Origin: Ignavibacteriota bacterium
GTDB lineage: Bacteria > Bacteroidota > UBA10030 > UBA6906
Direction of reading: 5' to 3'
Assembly (NCBI GenBank): GCA_003161755.1
Contig: PMNP01000136.1
Coordinates: forward strand, 24,053-31,022
Length of the DNA: 6,970 nt
The position numbers and the translations under genes are program-made. This document shows positions 1 to 5,177 of the stretch, piece by piece. Position 1 is the stretch's first letter. Every line of letters begins with the position of its first letter. The notes under the pieces are model-generated. The model was not told where the DNA came from and did not search any database. It was given only the letters and a program-made list of their open reading frames with translations.

Positions 1-1113
1 CCACTCCTGTTTCGGCTGATACTCCGTCCGGATGCTGTTCTTTTCGCGATGCCGTTCGATGGCGAGAGCGATTAGTCGATCAAGAAGCTGCGGATATGAC
101 AGCCCGGTTGCTTCCCAGAGTTTTGGATACATGCTGATGGAGGTGAAGCCCGGCAGCGTGTTGACCTCATTCAGGCAGATTCGGTTTGACCGCTTTGAGA
201 CGAAGAAATCAACGCGTGCCATCCCTGCAAGGTCCAACGCACGGAATGCCTTGACAGCCATGCGTCGGACGTTGTCGGACACCGACTTCGGAAGTTTGGC
301 GGGAATGACCGCATTGGTCTTTCCATCGACGTATTTTGCGTCGTAGTCATAGAACTCGTTTGACGGAACAACCTCTCCGAGGACTGATGCTTCCGGGTCG
401 TTGTTTCCCAGCACGCCACATTCGATTTCCCGGATATCGCGCACGCCCTGCTCGACGATGACCTTTCTGTCGAATTCGGCCGCGAGTGCCAGCCCTTTCA
501 AGAGTTCGGCGCGGTTATGTGCCTTGGTAATCCCGACGCTGGACCCGGTGTTCGCCGGCTTGACAAAGAGCGGATAACGCAACCGGCGCGGTATTGCGGC
601 AGCCACCTTCTCCGGTTGCTCTTTGCATGTGACGGAAAGAAACCACAGATACTTGGCAACAGGCAGCCCGGCCTGGACGAACAGTCCCTTCTGCAGAATC
701 TTGTCCATTCCAAGCGCAGAACCCAGCACCCCCGCTCCGACATAGGGAATATTGGCAAGCTCCAAAAGCCCTTGAAGTGTCCCATCCTCCCCGTACGTGC
801 CGTGCACAATGGGGATGACGACATCAAGCGGTTGCGAGGATTCCAGAGAGCCTGACGCAGGCACCAACCCTTGCCGGCCTGGTTCCGGCACAAGAAATTT
901 CTCGGGTTCATGATCGAGACCTGTTCGTTCCTTCAACAACCCTAGCGCATGGCCGGAGCTTACCCACTTCCCCTGCCTGGTAATCCCAATGGGGATCACG
1001 TCATATCTTGATCGATCAAGGGCGTTGAGGATCGAACTGGCGGAGACAAGGGAGACTTCGTGTTCTCCCGAGCGACCACCAAAGATAACACCGACCCGCA
1101 GTTTGGCGGCCAT
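1..1113 (-). CDS. ddl: D-alanine--D-alanine ligase (3' end cut by window edge)
   Basis: This ATP-dependent ligase joins two D-alanines in the cytoplasm to make the D-Ala-D-Ala dipeptide used by MurF for peptidoglycan. 371 residues are visible with no stop before the left edge. In order: the N-terminal [10 protein letters not shown] motif (residues 12-21, Glu17 being the family's catalytic Glu); [10 protein letters not shown] (102-111); the ATP-grasp motif [10 protein letters not shown] (185-194); the omega loop FYDYDAKY (254-261), whose Tyr type indicates D-Ala rather than D-lactate specificity; MARVDFF (298-304) with Arg300 and metal ligand Asp302; [10 protein letters not shown] (315-324) with metal ligands Glu316 and Asn318. 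The sequence resembles E. coli DdlA and already extends about six residues past where DdlA would end, so little should be missing. The ATG at 1113 is preceded by AAAGGA, with AGGA 9 nt away. It begins 3 nt after the asd stop, so the two are probably translationally coupled. Family assignment is essentially certain. Confidence 0.97.
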   Translation of the reverse strand, partial: MAAKLRVGVIFGGRSGEHEVSLVSASSILNALDRSRYDVIPIGITRQGKWVSSGHALGLLKERTGLDHEPEKFLVPEPGRQGLVPASGSLESSQPLDVVIPIVHGTYGEDGTLQGLLELANIPYVGAGVLGSALGMDKILQKGLFVQAGLPVAKYLWFLSVTCKEQPEKVAAAIPRRLRYPLFVKPANTGSSVGITKAHNRAELLKGLALAAEFDRKVIVEQGVRDIREIECGVLGNNDPEASVLGEVVPSNEFYDYDAKYVDGKTNAVIPAKLPKSVSDNVRRMAVKAFRALDLAGMARVDFFVSKRSNRICLNEVNTLPGFTSISMYPKLWEATGLSYPQLLDRLIALAIERHREKNSIRTEYQPKQEW

Positions 1114-1116
1114 GCC

Positions 1117-2112
1117 TTAGTTTCCTTTAATCCATTCTTCGGCGATCTGGACCGCATTCGTTGCGGCACCCTTGCGAAGGTTGTCAGAGACAATCCAGAG
1201 TGTCAATCCACTTGCCACGGTATCATCCTGTCGAATTCGGCCGACAAAGACCTCGTCCTTTTCCCATGCATTGATCGGGAGTGGATACTCCGAGCGTCCA
1301 GGATCATCCTGAAGGATCACTCCCGGGGCGGCCGACAAAACGGATCGTGCCTTTGCGACTGTGCAGGGACGCTCGAACTCGATATTCACCGACTCGCTGT
1401 GTCCGCCCCAAACCGGGACGCGCACGCACGTAGCATTGACGCGGATTGATTCGTCTCCCATGATCTTCTTCGTCTCACTCACCATCTTGTACTCTTCTTT
1501 CGTGTAGCCGTCATCGCGGAACACGTCCACTTGGGGAAGTATATTGAAGGCGATCTGGTGGGGAAATTTCTTCTCCGTAACAGCAACACCTGCAATCTCC
1601 TGTTCGAGCTGGGTGAGTCCTTTTTTCCCCGCTCCCGTGACCGACTGATACGTTGCCACCACGATGCGTCGGATTTTCCAGAGGTCGTGCAGGGGTTTCA
1701 GCACCACGACCATCTGAATCGTCGAACAATTCGGGTTTGCGATGATCCCTTTGTGTTTGAAGATTTCTCCGCGGTTCACCTCCGGTACCACGAGAGGAAT
1801 CCCCGGCTCCATCCTGAATGCGCTGCTGTTGTCAATGACAAGTGTGCCCGATTTGACCGCGTGGGGGGCAAATTCCTTGCTGACGGTTGCGCCGGCCGAG
1901 AACAGGGCAACATCAATTCCTTTGAACGACGTGGGCTTCAGTTCCTCCACGTAGCAAGGCTTGCCGTTAAAGGTCAGTTCCCGACCCGCGGAACTTGCGG
2001 AGGCAAGCAAACGGATCGAACTGGCGGGAAATTTCCGCTCCTCGAGAACCTGAATCATCTTGCGGCCGACAAAGCCGGTGGCGCCGACGACAGCTACAGT
2101 ACATGACTTCAT
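1117..2112 (-). CDS. asd: Aspartate-semialdehyde dehydrogenase
   Basis: Asd reduces L-aspartyl-4-phosphate with NADPH to L-aspartate-4-semialdehyde, the branch point to DAP/lysine, threonine and methionine. It is a cytoplasmic enzyme. At 331 aa it has the usual length of the shorter bacterial/archaeal-like Asd forms. Motifs in order: the Rossmann NADP-binding loop GATGFVG (10-16); the IDNSSAFRM segment (93-101) near the cofactor/phosphate site; ANPNCSTIQ (125-133) with catalytic Cys129; [11 protein letters not shown] (155-165) with Gln156; and [12 protein letters not shown] (231-242) with substrate-binding Arg231 and general base His238. All expected catalytic residues are present and I see no frameshift. 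The ATG at 2112 places the Rossmann loop at residue 10, as expected, and is preceded by AGGAAG. The gene follows lysA after 75 bp and precedes ddl by 3 bp. Confidence 0.97.
   Translation of the reverse strand: MKSCTVAVVGATGFVGRKMIQVLEERKFPASSIRLLASASSAGRELTFNGKPCYVEELKPTSFKGIDVALFSAGATVSKEFAPHAVKSGTLVIDNSSAFRMEPGIPLVVPEVNRGEIFKHKGIIANPNCSTIQMVVVLKPLHDLWKIRRIVVATYQSVTGAGKKGLTQLEQEIAGVAVTEKKFPHQIAFNILPQVDVFRDDGYTKEEYKMVSETKKIMGDESIRVNATCVRVPVWGGHSESVNIEFERPCTVAKARSVLSAAPGVILQDDPGRSEYPLPINAWEKDEVFVGRIRQDDTVASGLTLWIVSDNLRKGAATNAVQIAEEWIKGN
1123..1128 (-). promoter_or_regulatory. Ribosome binding site of ddl inside the end of asd
   Basis: AAAGGA on the minus strand, with AGGA 9 nt before the ddl ATG, lies within the last codons of asd. 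It supports the ATG at 1113 as the true start and suggests that ribosomes finishing asd help initiate ddl. Confidence 0.7.
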
Positions 2113-2187
2113 GGATCTTCCTATGTTGATGGTTGGCGAATAACTCGTACAAGAAATTCAAACTCCTGGTGACGCTGCACCCTGACG
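2113..2187. other. lysA-asd intergenic gap
   Basis: The 75 bp between the lysA stop and the asd ATG contain the asd ribosome binding site. Only weak inverted repeats of 4 bp stems are visible, with no hairpin plus T-run. I see no convincing -35/-10 pair and no Bacteroidetes-type TTTG / TAnnTTTG pair. The gap is long enough for an internal promoter, but none can be supported. Confidence 0.4.
2117..2122 (-). promoter_or_regulatory. Ribosome binding site of asd
   Basis: AGGAAG on the minus strand sits upstream of the asd ATG, with AGGA 6 nt away. This is a normal spacing and fixes the start at 2112 rather than at the in-frame ATG six codons downstream of any other candidate. Confidence 0.65.
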
Positions 2188-3450
2188 TTAAAGATCGTCG
2201 AATGTTTCACGTTTGCGAATCACGCTCATATTCATGCCGTCGATGAGTACTTCAGCGGGGCGTAACCGCGCGTTGTAGTTCGAGGAAAGAACATACCCGT
2301 ATGCTCCGGTGCAAAGCACCGCGAGCAGATCCCCCCGGTTGACCCGCGGCAGCGGTCTGGCAAGAGCAAGGAAATCGCCGGATTCGCACAATGGTCCAAC
2401 CACGTCGACGACCTCGTGCGGCATGCCTTGGAGATGGACTGGCACAATTTGATGATGAGAATGATACAAACTCGGCCGGAGCAGGTCGTTCATCCCTCCA
2501 TCCACAACCACAAACGTCTTGTCTTGCGTCGCCTTCCGAAAGACAACGGCAACAAGGAGGACGCTGGAGTGCGCAACAATCGAGCGTCCCGGCTGGATGC
2601 AGATCCGGCACCCTGTTTCCTTCAGCGAAGGAAGGATGGCCCGGACCATTGAAGATGCTGAAAGGTTCTCCTCCTCCGGCACTTCCCGGGGCAGCATCGG
2701 GTGCTGAACATACCCTTTGTACTGTACGCCGAATCCTCCTCCAAAATCAAGGTCTTCGATTGTAAGATTCAGGGCACGAAGATCACGCACAAGCTTGTTG
2801 AGTGCCTCGGCACCATTCCGTAATGTCTCTTCCCTCGTAATCTGGGAACCGATGTGACTATGGATTCCCATTGCCTTGATGTTCTGGAGTGAACTCGCCC
2901 AACGGAGAATTTCTCCCGCCTTCTGCCATGGAATGCCAAATTTGTTCTGGCGCGTGCTGGTAGAGACATACGCGTGTCCGCCAGCATCAATGTCGAGATT
3001 CACCCGGAGGAGGATGCGCGCAGTTTTTCCTGTGCGGCCTGCGATGGTGTTGATGATTTCTATTTCTTCGGGGGATTCCACATTGAAGGCATGAACATCC
3101 GCCGCAAGCCCTGCCGCGATTTCATCATCCCGCTTCCCCACACCGCTGAACGTGATTCTGCGGGGATCAAACCCTGCCTCCAGGGCAAGATGAAGTTCAC
3201 CGCCCGAACCGACATCGGCCCCCAGTCCTTCCCTTGCGATAATGCCCAGCACCACACGATTCGCATTGGCCTTTGCAGCATAGTACGTCCGATGTTCCGT
3301 TCCATCGAATGCCTGTTCAATGTGCCGGCAGTGATCAATCAAGGATTGTTTGCTGTACACATACAGTGGCGTCCCGTAGGCAGCAACTGCATTGTGCAGG
3401 TCGGTCTCTTCACAGTACAAAACGTTTTCGTTGTAGTGGTACTCGTGCAT
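2188..3450 (-). CDS. lysA: Diaminopimelate decarboxylase
   Basis: LysA decarboxylates meso-diaminopimelate to L-lysine, the last step of lysine synthesis. It is a cytoplasmic, PLP-dependent, fold-type III enzyme. The ATG at 3450 gives 420 aa, the normal family length, and a typical N-terminus (ENVLYCEETDLHNAVAAYG, then TPLYVYSK). The upstream in-frame ATG at 3591 would add 47 unrelated residues and overlap the protease gene. Motifs: YYAAKAN (56-62) with PLP lysine Lys60; GADVGSGGEL (77-86); HSHIGSQ (197-203); the phosphate-binding GGGFG (237-241); DGGMNDLLRPSLY (317-329); CESGD (355-359) with the cross-dimer Cys355; GAYGY (382-386). One oddity is that the usual EPGR motif reads QPGR (Gln286), and Ser296 stands where Gly is usual. 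The AGGA upstream is only 3 nt from the ATG, so the ribosome site is weak. Family assignment is firm; full activity is likely but open because of Gln286. Confidence 0.95.
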   Translation of the reverse strand: MHEYHYNENVLYCEETDLHNAVAAYGTPLYVYSKQSLIDHCRHIEQAFDGTEHRTYYAAKANANRVVLGIIAREGLGADVGSGGELHLALEAGFDPRRITFSGVGKRDDEIAAGLAADVHAFNVESPEEIEIINTIAGRTGKTARILLRVNLDIDAGGHAYVSTSTRQNKFGIPWQKAGEILRWASSLQNIKAMGIHSHIGSQITREETLRNGAEALNKLVRDLRALNLTIEDLDFGGGFGVQYKGYVQHPMLPREVPEEENLSASSMVRAILPSLKETGCRICIQPGRSIVAHSSVLLVAVVFRKATQDKTFVVVDGGMNDLLRPSLYHSHHQIVPVHLQGMPHEVVDVVGPLCESGDFLALARPLPRVNRGDLLAVLCTGAYGYVLSSNYNARLRPAEVLIDGMNMSVIRKRETFDDL

Positions 3451-3523
3451 GATTCCTGTTCTCTGGATTTGCTGGGTTACGGTGTATTCGAGCTGGTTAT
3501 TCCGGACCGATGTACATGCGTGC
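3451..3523. other. Protease-lysA intergenic gap
   Basis: The 73 bp between the M50 protease stop and the lysA ATG hold an AGGA at 3454-3457 on the minus strand, 3 nt before the lysA start. No terminator hairpin, riboswitch fold or clear promoter is visible. In particular there is no room for a lysine riboswitch, which needs roughly 170 nt of leader. Confidence 0.4.
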
Positions 3524-4192
3524 TCACAATGTTGCTTCAATGACGGACTGGAATGGCGAAACAATTGCGACAATCGCGGTATGGAACGCACTCGCGACAG
3601 CCGGGACTCTCAAGAGAGCAATGAGGACAAACACGCCGAAGAAGCCAATTCGACGAACGTGTAGTGCCGCGCCGGCAGGCAGCAGGGAGACCAGCACATG
3701 GGATCCATCCAGAGGCGGAACGGGAATCAAGTTAAAGAACGCCAGGACCACATTGAGCGTAACTCCCGCATAGAACATTTGCAGGAGGAAGAGCGTTACC
3801 TCGGATCCCAATCCGGCGTTGCCCGATCCCATTCCCTTCAGAATTTGCGCCAGGACGATAACCGCGATGGTGCAGAAGCACGCGAGAATGACATTTGCAA
3901 TCGGACCTGCAATCGACACCAGCACATCATCACGCCTTGGCCTCTGAAAATTCCTCGGATCGATCGGAACCGGTTTCGCCCACGCGATGAAAACCGTCCC
4001 CGCCGCGGCAAGAGAAAGAAGCGGGACGATGACGGAGCCAATCGGGTCTATGTGGGGAATCGGATTCAGCGTCAGCCTTCCCATCGACTTTGCCGTAGGA
4101 TCCCCCAGACGCAATGCCACCCATCCATGGGCGATTTCATGAATGATCACAGAAAAGAGAAGTATGGGAATAATGAACAAGTGCTCGATCAT
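3524..4192 (-). CDS. Site-2 protease family (M50) membrane zinc metalloprotease
   Basis: This is a small intramembrane zinc protease of the YwhC-like M50 subgroup. The ATG at 4192 gives 222 aa. The first membrane segment (about 5-25) carries HEIAHG (18-23), with zinc ligands His18 and His22 and catalytic Glu19. Further hydrophobic segments lie near 52-75, 93-118, 134-156 and 183-205. AGPIAN (95-100) and NLIPVPPLDGSHV (154-166) are hallmark motifs; Asp162 is the third zinc ligand. There is no PDZ domain, unlike RseP or SpoIVFB-CBS types, so the substrate cannot be inferred and a gene symbol is not justified. A GTG start at 4240 would add 16 polar residues (beginning MGTPANRCSRD). I prefer the ATG because family members begin a few residues before the first membrane helix, but AGGA lies 11 nt from it, so the start is uncertain. 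The gene lies between xerD and lysA with no clear functional link to either. Confidence 0.9.
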   Translation of the reverse strand: MIEHLFIIPILLFSVIIHEIAHGWVALRLGDPTAKSMGRLTLNPIPHIDPIGSVIVPLLSLAAAGTVFIAWAKPVPIDPRNFQRPRRDDVLVSIAGPIANVILACFCTIAVIVLAQILKGMGSGNAGLGSEVTLFLLQMFYAGVTLNVVLAFFNLIPVPPLDGSHVLVSLLPAGAALHVRRIGFFGVFVLIALLRVPAVASAFHTAIVAIVSPFQSVIEATL

Positions 4193-4274
4193 ATGTTGTG
4201 CAATCCTGTCTCTCGAACAGCGATTTGCGGGAGTACCCACCTCATAAGCACTCAGGACAGCGCCGAGGCGACTA
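4193..4274. other. xerD-protease junction
   Basis: The 82 bp between the xerD stop and the preferred protease ATG contain an alternative GTG start at 4240, in frame with the protease, and an AGGA at 4204-4207 on the minus strand, 11 nt before the ATG. No terminator or promoter is apparent. Confidence 0.35.
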
Positions 4275-5177
4275 TCAGCTTCGCGGATGATACGTTCTGT
4301 GAATTTCCTTCAGATACTCTCTATCGATATGTGTGTAGATTTGGGTTGTGGAAATGTCGGCATGGCCGAGCATTTCCTGGACAGCGCGCAAGTCCGCCCC
4401 GCCTTCCAGCAGATGAGTCGCAAAGGAATGACGGAAGGTGTGTGGGTGAACATCCTGGTGGATTCCCGCCTTGCGTGCCGACGACTGGACCATTTTCCAG
4501 ACAGCCATTCTTGTAAGAATCCTGCCGCGGGCGTTCAGGAAGAGCGCCTCAGCTCCGAGACCTGCCCGGGCCAGGAGCGGTCGACAATGCGTGACATAGT
4601 CATTAATCCATCGAAGAGCGGGGCGTCCGATGGGAACGATGCGTTCTTTTGAGCCTTTGCCGAACACCCGGACTATGCCTGCGTCGGCGGATATGTCGTT
4701 TCGCCGGAGGCCGATCAGCTCCGAGACCCGCATCCCGGTGGCATAGAGCGTTTCCAGCATCGCCCGATTTCGGAGCCAGAGTTGCTTCCGATCGCCATCG
4801 GTTGGCCGCGGCTGTTCCAGAATGCGCTCCACTTCGAAAGCCGAAAGCACTCCCGGCAACGTCCGGTCGAGCTTGGGAGTATCCAGCGTTTCGGTCGGAT
4901 CACTGTGGGCGGCTTCCTCTCCAACGAGGTACCCATGGAATCCTCGCACCGCAGAAATCGTACGGGTCACCGACCTTGGTGAGAGACCACGTTCCCGCAG
5001 CGAACGGAGAAATGCCGAGGTGTGTTCCTCCGTCACTTCATCCGGAACTGTCACGCCGCACGTTCTCAGGAACTCGACGTACCGGCTGATATCCAGGCGG
5101 TACGATGAGATCGTATTTGCCGAGGCATTGCGTTCAATGGCCAGGTACTGGAGGAACCGGTCACGGTACGTTTTCAT
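4275..5177 (-). CDS. xerD: Tyrosine recombinase XerD
   Basis: XerD is a site-specific tyrosine recombinase that, with XerC and FtsK, resolves chromosome dimers at dif during division. With the ATG at 5177 it has 300 aa, close to E. coli XerD at 298. The N-terminal SAM-like DNA-binding domain spans about 1-90 and the catalytic domain about 108-295. The full catalytic set is present: Arg150 (ATGMRVSEL), Lys174 (GKGSKERIVP), His246 and Arg249 (HPHTFRHSFATHLL), His272 (LGHADISTTQ) and nucleophile Tyr281 (IYTHID). The spacing matches E. coli XerD throughout, offset by two. The C-terminal end EIHRTYHPRS resembles the XerD tail (HHPRA), favouring XerD over XerC. An upstream in-frame ATG at 5216 would add 13 residues inside the pgpH coding region. 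The chosen ATG has GGAAGG 8 nt upstream and overlaps pgpH by 17 bp, which suggests coupled translation. Confidence 0.93.
   Translation of the reverse strand: MKTYRDRFLQYLAIERNASANTISSYRLDISRYVEFLRTCGVTVPDEVTEEHTSAFLRSLRERGLSPRSVTRTISAVRGFHGYLVGEEAAHSDPTETLDTPKLDRTLPGVLSAFEVERILEQPRPTDGDRKQLWLRNRAMLETLYATGMRVSELIGLRRNDISADAGIVRVFGKGSKERIVPIGRPALRWINDYVTHCRPLLARAGLGAEALFLNARGRILTRMAVWKMVQSSARKAGIHQDVHPHTFRHSFATHLLEGGADLRAVQEMLGHADISTTQIYTHIDREYLKEIHRTYHPRS

Noticed and set aside
1007..1020. Perfect 14-bp palindrome CTTGATCGATCAAG
   Set aside because: It encodes conserved-region residues LDRS of ddl. A palindrome of this length is expected by chance about once in two windows of this size, so no regulatory role can be claimed.
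1531..2106. 191-aa plus-strand open frame
   Set aside because: It is entirely antisense to asd, whose motifs are complete, and the translation shows no recognisable features.
2160..2195. Possible hairpins around the lysA stop
   Set aside because: Only 4-bp stems (GGTG/CACC and GACG/CGTC) with no following T-run on the transcribed strand, so they are too weak to call a terminator.
3451..3591. Longer lysA reading frame starting at 3591 (467 aa)
   Set aside because: The extra 47 residues do not resemble any LysA N-terminus, would overlap the end of the protease gene by 68 bp, and the ATG at 3450 gives the normal 420 aa.
3698..4516. 272-aa plus-strand open frame
   Set aside because: It is antisense to the protease and the end of xerD. 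Its composition is low-complexity charged (Arg, Asn, His) and it has no domain signature.
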